Assembly (NCBI RefSeq): GCF_004310665.1
Contig: NZ_SIXF01000018.1
Location: 49,807 to 113,806, forward strand
DNA length: 64,000 nt
Direction: 5' to 3'
Source of the DNA: Pedobacter kyonggii
GTDB taxonomy: Bacteria; Bacteroidota; Bacteroidia; Sphingobacteriales; Sphingobacteriaceae
Shown here: in pieces, positions 34,411-43,181 of the stretch
Layout: each line of letters opens with the position of its first letter
How positions within the stretch are numbered: position 1 is the stretch's first letter
Program-made: the position numbers and the translations under genes
The notes under the pieces: model-generated
The model's database searches: none
Seen by the model: the letters and a program-made list of their open reading frames with translations, nothing else
Told to the model about the DNA's origin: nothing

Positions 34411-34691
34411 GACAGAAATCTTTATAATTGAAATAACTGTTTATTTGTGTTCTGTGAGGACACAGACCACGGAGATGCCCATCGATTGCTTAAGTAATCG
34501 GGGGGGGTTGCTTTAGGCTGAGCGATAAGCGGATGGCGTAAACTGCGCAGTACAACCTCTGGCCTTCGGCCTCTGACTTTCCAACTAAATGCTTTTAATT
34601 GTAATATTTGGCATACAAGTTTCCGAATAAGCTAAAAAATTCCAATTTTAGAAGATTAAATCTCAACCAACAAATTAATTAACTTTTAAAA
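34411..34691. repeat. Mosaic-repeat gap upstream of the S9 peptidase
   Basis: No gene. The stretch holds a gtgaggacacagaccacgg fragment (about 34455-34473), a run of eight G at 34500-34507, a gcggatggcgta microrepeat (about 34529) and an inverted ggccttcggcc (34561-34571). All are typical of dispersed repeats in these genomes. An AT-rich stretch near 34640-34690 presumably carries the promoter of the peptidase gene, but I see no clear box. Confidence 0.5.
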
Positions 34692-37550
34692 ATGCAAAAG
34701 AGACTAACTATTATTCTGTTTTTCGTTGTCGGCTTTGCCTATGCCCAAAAGAAACCTTTAGACCATTCGGTATATGATACCTGGGAATCAGTAGGGACAA
34801 AGCAATTATCAAATAATGGCCAATGGGCCATGTACAGCATCTTACAGCAAGAAGGAGATGCACAGTTGTACCTTACCAATATCAAAACGAATGCAAAGCT
34901 GAACATTCCCAGAGGAATGAACTCGCAGTTTAGTAACGATTCTAAGTTTGCTGCTTTTAACATCCGTCCTTTAAATAAAGATTTACGTCAGGCTAAAATA
35001 AAAAAAAGAAAGCCAGAAGAATTGCCAAAAGATTCGTTGGGTATTGCCAACCTCACCACTAGTACCGTTACAAAAGTGGCAAGGGTAAAATCTTTTAAAT
35101 TTCCTGAAGAAGGTGCTGGTGTAATGGCCTATTTAACAGAAAAGCCAGATACAGCAAAGAAAACCGTAAAACCAACTGAGAAAAAAGATGGTGAAATGGA
35201 TTTTGCGGATGATGAACCTGCAGGAAAAGGCAAAACTGAAGAAGGAAGTGATTTAGTGGTAAAAAATCTTTTAACAGGCACAGATAAAACCTATAAATTC
35301 GTTACCGATTATTATTTCAGTAAAGATGGCAAACAGTTGGTTTTTGCCTGTAGCGGATCTAAAAAGGACAAAACGGCTCCACAAGGTGTATTCTTGCTAA
35401 ACACAGAAAAAGGCACATTAAAAAGCTTGATTAAAGGTAAAGGAAGTTTCAAAAATTTCACTTTTGATGAGGAAAGCGAACATGTGGCTTTTGTGGGCGA
35501 GCAAAGTCCGGAGAAACAGGAAATAAAAGATTACAATATTTATTACAACTCTTTAACACTAGATACCGCACAGATACTGGTTGATTTTGATATGCCAGGA
35601 CTACCTGCAAAATGGTCGGTTAACGGCGATGGTAAAATAACCTTCAGTAAAGATGGCAAGAAATTGTTTTTCGGCATCTCCCCTATCAAAAAACCAAAAG
35701 ATACCACTATTATAGATTTCGAAGTGGCCAAAGTTGATGTTTGGAATTACAAAGACGATTACTTGCAGCCTATGCAGCTTAAAAATGCAGATAGAGACAG
35801 TAAAAAAAGTTATTTATCGGTGATTGATGTTTATAGCAGTGATCCAAAAGTAATTCCATTAGCGGATTTAAAATTGCCTGATGCCAATCTGATTGCTGAA
35901 GGTGATGCAAATCTGGTTTTAGCATCTACAGACTATGGCCGCAGGATCGAATCACAGTGGCGTGGTTCTACCTCAAAAGATTACTATTTGGTCGATACTA
36001 AGAATGGACAGAAAAAGAAAATCATTGATAATTTAAGCGGTTATGCAATGGCTTCTCCTGCCGGAAACTATATTTTATATTTTGATAGAAAAGCAGGTAG
36101 CTGGAATACTTATAGTGTATCCACCGGAAAAGTAACCGTATTAACAGCCGGATTAAGCGAAAAATTTGTTGATGAGGAAAACGATGTACCGGATTTACCT
36201 TCCCCTTACGGCTTAGCAACATGGACTGAAGGTGATAAAGCTATTCTAATTTATGATAAATACGATATCTGGTCGTTCTCACCAGATGGAAAATCGGCTC
36301 CAAAAAATATTACTGCTGGTTTTGGAAGAGCAAATAACATTACCTTCCGTTACGAAAGAGTGCAACAGGAAAATAGATTTGAGCGCAATGCAGATAGCAA
36401 GTTTGTAAAACCGAACGAAACGGTTTGGTTAGATGGTTTTAACAATTTAACTAAAGAAAACGGGTTTTACCGTACCAACGTAGGTTCAGCTAAAGCGCCA
36501 GAGTTGGTAGTAATGGCAAAGTTTAAATATTCAAACCTGCTAAAAGCTAAAGATGCTGATGTTTACATTTACGATAAAGCCAATTATGTAGAATCGCCAA
36601 ATGTGTATGTCACTACCGATTTCAAAACCGAAACCAAATTAAGCAATACCAACCCTCAACAAAAAAACTACAATTGGGGTACAGCTGAGCTGGTTAAGTG
36701 GACCACGCCGAAAGGTTATAAAGCTGAAGGTATACTGTATAAACCGGAAAATTTCGATCCGAATAAGAAATATCCGATGATCGCGTATTTCTACGAAAAA
36801 CTAACGGATGGTTTGTACACTTATCAAGCGCCAGCTCCTACTCCGTCGCGCTTAAATATTTCTTATTTCGTGAGTAATGGATACCTGGTTTTTGCGCCAG
36901 ATATTAGCTATGAAACTGGTCACCCAGGCAAATCTGCAGTTGAATTCATCAATTCAGGTGTAGAAAGCCTGAAGAAAAATAACTGGGTAGATGGTAGTAA
37001 AATCGGTATTCAAGGTCAAAGCTGGGGTGGTTACCAAGTAGCCTATCTCATTACACAAAATAACATGTATGCTGCCGCTTGGGCCGGTGCACCTGTAGTC
37101 AACATGACTTCTGCTTATGGTGGTATCCGTTGGGAAACTGGTATGAACCGTCAATTCCAATATGAAAAAACACAAAGCCGTATCGGTGCAACACTTTGGG
37201 AAAAACCAGAATTATATATTGAGAATTCACCATTATTTATGTTCCCGAAAGTAAATACACCAGTTGTGGTAATGGCTAATGATGCAGATGGTGCTGTGCC
37301 CTGGTACCAGGGGATTGAAATGTTTACAGGCTTGCGCCGCTTAGGTAAACCCGTTTGGATGCTTAACTATAATGGCGAAGCACATAACTTAGTTCAACGC
37401 CAGAACCGTAAGGATATTCAAATCCGTGAGCAACAATTTTTCGATTATTATTTAAAAGGTGCAAAAGCGCCAGCCTGGATGACAAGCGGAATACCTGCAA
37501 CTGAAAAAGGAAAAACCTGGGGTTTTGAACTAACGGATGATAAACCTTAG
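34692..37550 (+). CDS. Secreted S9 family peptidase (prolyl oligopeptidase type)
   Basis: 952 residues. A Sec signal peptide (about 1-18, FAYAQ) leads into a beta-propeller region (about 50-640) with a low-complexity KPTEKKDGEMDFADDEPAG segment, then an alpha/beta-hydrolase domain. The catalytic triad is readable: Ser777 in GQSWGGY, an aspartate in NDADGAVPW (864 or 866) and His898 in GEAHNL. It cleaves peptides, probably in the periplasm. Specificity (dipeptidyl, acylaminoacyl or other) cannot be set. Confidence 0.93.
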   Translation: MQKRLTIILFFVVGFAYAQKKPLDHSVYDTWESVGTKQLSNNGQWAMYSILQQEGDAQLYLTNIKTNAKLNIPRGMNSQFSNDSKFAAFNIRPLNKDLRQAKIKKRKPEELPKDSLGIANLTTSTVTKVARVKSFKFPEEGAGVMAYLTEKPDTAKKTVKPTEKKDGEMDFADDEPAGKGKTEEGSDLVVKNLLTGTDKTYKFVTDYYFSKDGKQLVFACSGSKKDKTAPQGVFLLNTEKGTLKSLIKGKGSFKNFTFDEESEHVAFVGEQSPEKQEIKDYNIYYNSLTLDTAQILVDFDMPGLPAKWSVNGDGKITFSKDGKKLFFGISPIKKPKDTTIIDFEVAKVDVWNYKDDYLQPMQLKNADRDSKKSYLSVIDVYSSDPKVIPLADLKLPDANLIAEGDANLVLASTDYGRRIESQWRGSTSKDYYLVDTKNGQKKKIIDNLSGYAMASPAGNYILYFDRKAGSWNTYSVSTGKVTVLTAGLSEKFVDEENDVPDLPSPYGLATWTEGDKAILIYDKYDIWSFSPDGKSAPKNITAGFGRANNITFRYERVQQENRFERNADSKFVKPNETVWLDGFNNLTKENGFYRTNVGSAKAPELVVMAKFKYSNLLKAKDADVYIYDKANYVESPNVYVTTDFKTETKLSNTNPQQKNYNWGTAELVKWTTPKGYKAEGILYKPENFDPNKKYPMIAYFYEKLTDGLYTYQAPAPTPSRLNISYFVSNGYLVFAPDISYETGHPGKSAVEFINSGVESLKKNNWVDGSKIGIQGQSWGGYQVAYLITQNNMYAAAWAGAPVVNMTSAYGGIRWETGMNRQFQYEKTQSRIGATLWEKPELYIENSPLFMFPKVNTPVVVMANDADGAVPWYQGIEMFTGLRRLGKPVWMLNYNGEAHNLVQRQNRKDIQIREQQFFDYYLKGAKAPAWMTSGIPATEKGKTWGFELTDDKP

Positions 37551-37629
37551 GTTGAGCCAAGAGTTATGAGTTGGGAGCTTGGAGTCCATGATTCAGGGAG
37601 AATAGTTCATAGTGACTAACCGAAAGCCC

Positions 37630-37684
37630 AAAGTCCATATTAAATAGTAACATATCAATGAGCTATTTATTATGGACTTTTTAT
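37630..37684 (+). terminator. Long hairpin terminator
   Basis: AAAGTCCATA (37630-37639) pairs with TATGGACTTT (37671-37680), with an inner AAATAG/CTATTT extension, and a T-rich tract follows. It lies 80 bp after the S9 peptidase stop in a region of agttatgagttggg-type microrepeats. Confidence 0.7.
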
Positions 37685-37835
37685 TAAAGCGTTATTATCT
37701 TCATAAAACTATTTTTTGACCTTATCTCGGTTTGCAAAGCACTCCAAACTCATAACTAACAACTCCGAACTAAAAATATGAATTTTCGCTTAAAAGCGGT
37801 ATTTTAACCCCTTCAAATAAAACTAAACAACACTA

Positions 37836-39107
37836 ATGGCATTAAGCAGAATTTGGTCAGCATTTATTATTGTAGCTATTGTAGTAGCAAGTATTAAATG
37901 TTTCTTTTTCGGACATAGCGATATTTTTAACTGGATGGTAATCGGTAAATCATCCGATCCCTTAAACCCTTTAAAATTAGATGGAATTATCGAAACGTGC
38001 TGGATTGCGGTTGACCTTTGCATTAAATTAATTGGAACACTAGCTTTATTTATGGGGCTAATGAGCATCGCAGAAAAAGCAGGCGGTATCCGTTTATTGT
38101 CCAGAATTATTGGCCCTTTCTTTTCAAAACTCTTTCCCGAAATCCCAAAAGGACATCCGTCTATGGGGCACATGATCATGAACTTCTCGGCCAATTTATT
38201 AGGTTTAGATAACGCCGCCACTCCATTTGGTATAAAGGCGATGGAAAGTTTGCAGGAGCTTAATCCAAATAAGAATGTTGCGAGCAATTCGCAGATTATG
38301 TTTTTATGCTTACATGCTGCAGGTTTATGCTTAATTCCCGTTAGTGTAATTGCCATTAGGTCAACTCAAAATGCACAAGACCCTACCGATATTTTCATCC
38401 CATGTTTAATTGTAACTTTTGTTGGTACAATGGCCGCCATGCTCATTGTATCCTTTAAACAAAAGATAAACCTACTTCAGCCCGTTATCATTACCTGGGT
38501 ATTAAGTATCTCGGCAGTGGTTGGTTTACTGGTTTGGTACGTAAGCAAGTTAAATGCAGAAAGCATAAAATCATTTTCAGGCTTATTAAGCGGTGGAATA
38601 ATTTTGTTGATCTTTTTATTGATTGTATTGGGTGCATTATATAAAAAAATAGATGTTTTTGATGCATTTATTGATGGAGCCAAAGGTGGATTTGAAACCG
38701 CATTGAAAATCATCCCTTATTTAGTTGGAATTTTAGTTGCCGTGAGCATGCTAAGAACGAGTGGAACTTTTGATGTGATCATGAGCGGGATTAAAAACAT
38801 GTTTGTATTTTTTGGATCCGATACCAGATTTGTTGATGCGCTGCCCACAGCTTTGATCAGGCCTTTAAGTGGTGGCGCCGCTCGTGGAATGATGGTAAGC
38901 ACGATGATTTCTAGTGGACCAGATTCATTTGCCAGTAAATTATCGGGTATTTTTCAGGGTGCTTCTGATACGACCTTTTATGTAGTAGCGGTTTACTTTG
39001 GTTCTGTTGGAATAAAAAATACGCGTTACGCCATAGGTTCAATGTTATTGGCTGATCTAGTTGGGGTTTGTACAGCCATAGCGCTTAGTTATATGTTTTT
39101 TGCGTAG
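37836..39107 (+). CDS. Nucleoside-recognition-domain membrane protein, SpmA-SpmB fusion
   Basis: 423 residues joining two parts that Bacillus encodes separately as SpmA and SpmB. The N-terminal half has a Gate/nucleoside-recognition domain with FSANLLGLDNAATPFGIKAM. The C-terminal half has a second (ILVAVSMLRTSGTFDVIM, PLSGGAARGMMVSTM, GASDTTFYVVAVYFGSVG). About ten membrane helices are present. In spore formers these affect core dehydration. Here, in a non-sporulating lineage, a transport role is likely, with unknown substrate. It is single-copy with its own upstream region. Confidence 0.9.
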   Translation: MALSRIWSAFIIVAIVVASIKCFFFGHSDIFNWMVIGKSSDPLNPLKLDGIIETCWIAVDLCIKLIGTLALFMGLMSIAEKAGGIRLLSRIIGPFFSKLFPEIPKGHPSMGHMIMNFSANLLGLDNAATPFGIKAMESLQELNPNKNVASNSQIMFLCLHAAGLCLIPVSVIAIRSTQNAQDPTDIFIPCLIVTFVGTMAAMLIVSFKQKINLLQPVIITWVLSISAVVGLLVWYVSKLNAESIKSFSGLLSGGIILLIFLLIVLGALYKKIDVFDAFIDGAKGGFETALKIIPYLVGILVAVSMLRTSGTFDVIMSGIKNMFVFFGSDTRFVDALPTALIRPLSGGAARGMMVSTMISSGPDSFASKLSGIFQGASDTTFYVVAVYFGSVGIKNTRYAIGSMLLADLVGVCTAIALSYMFFA

Positions 39108-39221
39108 TTTTTAACAACAGATAGTGCAAAGAAGGACACAAAGTTCACAGAACTGGGTGTGTAATGAAAAAGCAAAAATATTAATCTACCGCTATCCGCT
39201 TAAATCTGAGGAAACACAGAA

Positions 39222-39464
39222 TTAGCAAGACGTTTGTGGAATAGATATCCTGTTAATGATTTCATCAATAGCATCAGGATCAATCGCTACGTTTTTGGAA
39301 GCACACCACTTTTCTGTTTTGTTATCTAACCAGATACAGAAAGAATGGTAACCGTCTAAAACAACGGCATAAGTTTCGTGAAAATCATCTTGAATACGCA
39401 TGCAAAATCCCTTAAAAATTTTGCCTCTCACAATGAATTGCAGGGTGGAATAATTTTCTAACAT
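39222..39464 (-). CDS. Hypothetical protein (80 aa)
   Basis: 80 residues starting MLENYSTLQFIVRGKIFKGF, strand-rich in its first half (DFHETYAVVLDGYHSFCIWL) and helical at the end (DPDAIDEIINRI). I recognise no family. The natural ATG, clean frame and composition support a gene. It is on the minus strand, between the SpmA-SpmB gene and the thioesterase gene, with about 100 bp on each side. Confidence 0.6.
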   Translation of the reverse strand: MLENYSTLQFIVRGKIFKGFCMRIQDDFHETYAVVLDGYHSFCIWLDNKTEKWCASKNVAIDPDAIDEIINRISIPQTSC

Positions 39465-39564
39465 GGCTCATTATATTTTTGGTTAATTTACAACAAATTA
39501 TAAACGAGAATGTTTCGTTAATTTAAAGGAATTAATAATTAATTCTTAAACTATCAGAAAAGGC

Positions 39565-40005
39565 TTAACCTATGTTTAACATGTTTGAATAGCCTTTAGC
39601 TATTAAACGCTTTTTTGAAGGTAAAAATATCTCGCATTGAAGATTTAATATCGTTCGCCCTCTTTTTACAATAGCTGTTTCTGCAATAACTTCATCGCCC
39701 GCGCCTGCCGTGGCAAAATAATCGATATAATTATTTACAGTGGTATATCGTTCGTTTAATCCCATCGTAAAAACAGTTGCACCAATTAAATCATCAATAA
39801 TACCTGCCGTTACCCCACCATGCAAAATTTGATAAGGATTGGTCATTTCTTTACGGATGGTATACTGGCAAACTAATATGCCGTGCTCTGCTTTGATTAA
39901 AACTGGAGCCAGCCAGTTCATAAAGTTAGAGGGTGAATCGGTAATTACCTTGCCAATTGAATGCCTTAAAAAAGTTAAACGCTGTTCGCTCAAAGAGGGT
40001 TTCAT
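39565..40005 (-). CDS. PaaI-type hotdog thioesterase
   Basis: 146 residues of the hotdog fold. The PaaI signature HGGVTAGIIDDLIGATVFTM lies near residues 81-100, with an N-terminal helix-rich MNWLAPVLIKAEHGILVCQY and C-terminal VIAETAIVKRGRTILNLQCE. Such enzymes hydrolyse acyl-CoA thioesters; the substrate is not determinable. The gene is alone on the minus strand, followed by the small hypothetical gene. Confidence 0.9.
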   Translation of the reverse strand: MKPSLSEQRLTFLRHSIGKVITDSPSNFMNWLAPVLIKAEHGILVCQYTIRKEMTNPYQILHGGVTAGIIDDLIGATVFTMGLNERYTTVNNYIDYFATAGAGDEVIAETAIVKRGRTILNLQCEIFLPSKKRLIAKGYSNMLNIG

Positions 40006-40214
40006 GGACGTAAATGTTTAATGTATGATGGTTGAAAGTAAAAGTAAGGAAAAATGAGGGATAGTCCATAGTCCATAGAATGGCAAGGTTAACAGAAAAA
40101 AGGTTTAATTGGTAGTTAAAAAGAAAATGGAAGATATAAATACCTCCCATTTTCTAAACGAAACATTAACCCCTAAAACATGATTACTACAACCTTGTTA
40201 TAGTTCTTTCATTC

Positions 40215-42671
40215 CTAAATTGGAATTATCACTTTGAAACTTAAGTTCCTGCCCATATTGTAAATTCCTGATCGGCCATTAGGTGAGCTGTTATAATATT
40301 CGAAATATTTCAACCTGTTTAAATTTGATTGGTAGGCGATATTGAAAATATTATCGGCCTGAAGAAAAATATCGAATAAAGTTTTTCCATTTTTAGTTTT
40401 TAGTGTTGACCCTATTCCCCCATTGACTAAAGTATAACCTGCGGTAAAGGTTTCGGTATTATCTAAAGCATAAAATCTATCCTGATCAGCAAAAAAAGCA
40501 GCATCAATTTTAATATAAGGCTTATCAAAAATACCTATAGGTTTTTGTGCAGTTGCTTTGATCTCCGTTCTTACCTGCAGTGGCGGAATAAAGGGCAGGT
40601 ATTTAGCTTCCCTACCCTGTTTATTTAATAATTCCTGATTCTGGTTCAACCCTACCACATAAGCCAAACTATTGCTGAAACTTAACCATTTTATAGCTGA
40701 AGGATGTAGATTTACCGAAATTTCTGCACCATATAATCTTGCTTTCGACTGCTGATACTGATAAGTTAGGTTTCCAGGAACTATAACCACTGGATTTCCG
40801 TTGGCATCGGTTAAGCGCGATTGATAAATGTAGTTCTGAATATTGTTATTAAACAGTTCCATACTTATTTCTGCATCTTTTAAGTAAGCGATAATGCCAA
40901 TATCTTCCTGAAGGTTAAATTCTGGCTTAAAGGTCCTGTTGCCTAAATACACAATGTGCGCACCGGGATCTAATCCATTAGAACCGATTTCTGTAATGTT
41001 CGGCGCACGGTATCCCCTGGCAATATTGGCTTTAATGAGCAGTTTTTCTGAAATGTTATAGGTTAAACCCAAACTTCCTGACAAGCCATAATAGTTTTTC
41101 TCAAAAGAAGGGAATTGCAATTTTCCAGTGGCATCAGTCGAGCTCACCTGTTTACCAAAACCTGTTTGTGCATCGGTACCTACATAAAAATCACTCCAGT
41201 GTATATTCCTTCTGTCTATCCTGATTCCCCCTGAAACGTCGATTTTACCCATCGATTTCTTTGCGAAATAAAAAGCACCGATATCGAAAAGATCATAATC
41301 GGGAATGGGAAAATCGGTAGCAGCCTTGCTCCTGTTTCCCTGGTACATGCCATTTACCCCGATAGTACTTTCGATACCGGCAAAATCGGGCAGGTTGTAT
41401 TTAAGATCATAATTAAAAGTGTTTAATACTACATAAAGCCCGGCCTGACTTGGCCATGTTGGGTGATTATATTCTCTCCTTACACTTTGCTGTCCGCCAA
41501 TCAGTAAATTTAAGTCACTCGTTCCAAATTTAAACTGGCTGGTGTTATAAAACCGGTAATGTTGAATGTGCTGATGTAACGGATTAATGGAGTAGGTATT
41601 CAGATCATTTTCGGGCACAATAGGTCTGTTTTTAATATCATCTCCGTCATCCAAAACCTGCCTGGTAAATCTTCGTGATAAAGAATCTCTGCTACCATCA
41701 GGAATTTCCATCAGATTATCATAATAGGTAATAGCTGTTTTAGAAAATCCCCAGGCTTTATCTACCCTGGCGCTGGCAGATAGATTATATTCTCTAAAAG
41801 CTGTTCCGTAAACCAATCCATCAATTTTGTTTTGGTAATTATGTGCTGTTTTCCCTGTCGCCCTGAATGTATATTTCCAATCGTTTTTAATGTAGGCTAG
41901 TCCAAGCGAAGAACCGATCATACCATTGTTGCTTTGGTAGTTTGCAGTAAAATCGCCTTTCAACTTACCATCTTCAAAATTCGGTGTATAAGGAATCATA
42001 TTAATTACCCCAGCTAGTGCATCAGAACCATAGGTTAAGCTGGCCGGACCTTTTACTACTTCGGCCCTGGTAATACTATATTCATCTACCTCGATTCCAT
42101 GTTCATCGCCCCATTGTTGTCCTTCCTGCCTTAAACCATCATACAAAGTTAACACACGGTTATACCCCAAACCTCTAATAAATGGTTTAGAAACATTTGG
42201 CCCTGTGGTAACTGCTGTAATGCCAGGAACGCCCTTTACAATGGCTTCGATCAGGTTAGTATTTACATTTTGGTCCATTGATTTTTTTGAGAGAACTGCA
42301 ATAGGCACCGGGCTTTTACGCAACTGTGTAGCCCGGTTAACCCCTGTAATTACCACATCTCCTAAATCAGATGCTAAGCTTAACAAATCAGCATTAACGA
42401 GTACCGTATCTCCTTTTAGCGTTACCTTAATTCTTTTTGTTTGATAACCTATGCCCGAAAAAATGAGGTCATAATTTCCGGATGGAATACCACCTAATTG
42501 ATAGGTCCCGGAAACATTTGATTTAGTGGATCCATTAGATCCTAAAATTTTAATGTTGATGTTTTCTACTGGTTCATTTTGGGAGGTGACCAAACCTTTA
42601 ACCATAACTTTTTGCGCAATGGCATTGAGCGATATAAAAAAACACAAGCAGTATAGTAAGAGGGGTTTCAC
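40215..42671 (-). CDS. TonB-dependent outer-membrane receptor
   Basis: About 818 residues. A signal peptide (ending SLNAIAQ) is followed by a carboxypeptidase-like domain (VMVKGLVTSQNEPVENINIK), a TonB-box-like TGVNRATQLRKSP, the plug with GVPGITAVTTGPNVSKPFIRGLGYN and VVKGPASLTYGSDALAGVIN, and a 22-stranded barrel. No SusD partner is present, so it is not a SusC glycan system. The frame has no ATG start; TTG at 42677 or GTG at 42671 are the choices, and GTG gives a classic MKPLLLYCLCFF signal peptide. Metal or siderophore uptake is likely given the operator-like boxes upstream. Confidence 0.9.
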   Translation of the reverse strand: MKPLLLYCLCFFISLNAIAQKVMVKGLVTSQNEPVENINIKILGSNGSTKSNVSGTYQLGGIPSGNYDLIFSGIGYQTKRIKVTLKGDTVLVNADLLSLASDLGDVVITGVNRATQLRKSPVPIAVLSKKSMDQNVNTNLIEAIVKGVPGITAVTTGPNVSKPFIRGLGYNRVLTLYDGLRQEGQQWGDEHGIEVDEYSITRAEVVKGPASLTYGSDALAGVINMIPYTPNFEDGKLKGDFTANYQSNNGMIGSSLGLAYIKNDWKYTFRATGKTAHNYQNKIDGLVYGTAFREYNLSASARVDKAWGFSKTAITYYDNLMEIPDGSRDSLSRRFTRQVLDDGDDIKNRPIVPENDLNTYSINPLHQHIQHYRFYNTSQFKFGTSDLNLLIGGQQSVRREYNHPTWPSQAGLYVVLNTFNYDLKYNLPDFAGIESTIGVNGMYQGNRSKAATDFPIPDYDLFDIGAFYFAKKSMGKIDVSGGIRIDRRNIHWSDFYVGTDAQTGFGKQVSSTDATGKLQFPSFEKNYYGLSGSLGLTYNISEKLLIKANIARGYRAPNITEIGSNGLDPGAHIVYLGNRTFKPEFNLQEDIGIIAYLKDAEISMELFNNNIQNYIYQSRLTDANGNPVVIVPGNLTYQYQQSKARLYGAEISVNLHPSAIKWLSFSNSLAYVVGLNQNQELLNKQGREAKYLPFIPPLQVRTEIKATAQKPIGIFDKPYIKIDAAFFADQDRFYALDNTETFTAGYTLVNGGIGSTLKTKNGKTLFDIFLQADNIFNIAYQSNLNRLKYFEYYNSSPNGRSGIYNMGRNLSFKVIIPI

Positions 42672-42686
42672 AAACAAAATGATTTA

Positions 42687-42748
42687 TCTAAATAAAATTT
42701 TAGACAAATCTAAATTTTAATTTAAATATATCAAATAAAATATTTAGA
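42687..42748. promoter_or_regulatory. TCTAAA/TTTAGA boxes upstream of the TonB receptor
   Basis: Four copies of a 6-bp half-site occur: TCTAAA at 42687-42692, TTTAGA at 42699-42704, TCTAAA at 42709-42714 and TTTAGA at 42743-42748. The middle two form a perfect palindrome TTTAGA-4-TCTAAA. The placement just before the receptor start suits a metal-responsive repressor operator (DtxR/MntR-like in style), but the boxes are AT-rich and this is inference. Confidence 0.5.
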
Positions 42749-43181
42749 TAATATTTAAGACGGAGGTAGATAAGCGTTTAGCGTAAGACGAAAAGTATTT
42801 TTTAACGGCCATTGGTGGTATGGAATGCTTACAGTTTCGTGCTTTTTTTTGATCTATCGGAAAACTATAGCGTATGTCTTCCACGGATTAGCAGATTTAC
42901 GCAGAGTGGATCCTTCGATTACGCTACTGTTGACAGATCGCTTAAGAAAGATCGTAATTGAGTAACGAAGCTAACCGAACGATTGAGCTCATGAATGCCT
43001 TTAAAAACATATGTAAAAATGATTAATCTTAATGCGCACGCTGGTAGCGATCGTTGCAAGATTGCTTTGTCGGCTGAAAAAGCCTTCTCTCAAGGACGAT
43101 TCCTCGCAGTCTTCAAATAATCAGAGAATAAAACTATACAGAATGATCATTTGTGACCAAGGACTTGATTATATATACCAG
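42749..43181. other. Gap with repeat fragments
   Basis: About 430 bp without a supported gene. It contains a ggatccttcgattacgct fragment (42908-42925) that is shared, with one base different, with the repeat near 58225, plus a cggctgaaaaagcctt segment of no clear origin. A 73-codon frame from 43032 has no recognisable character. Confidence 0.45.

Noticed and set aside
34500-34507. Run of eight G, possible phase-variable tract
   Set aside because: It lies in a repeat-filled gap about 185 bp from the nearest start and not in a promoter spacer or coding frame.
42677-42679. TonB receptor start at ATG further upstream
   Set aside because: An in-frame stop lies just upstream, so only TTG or GTG starts remain.
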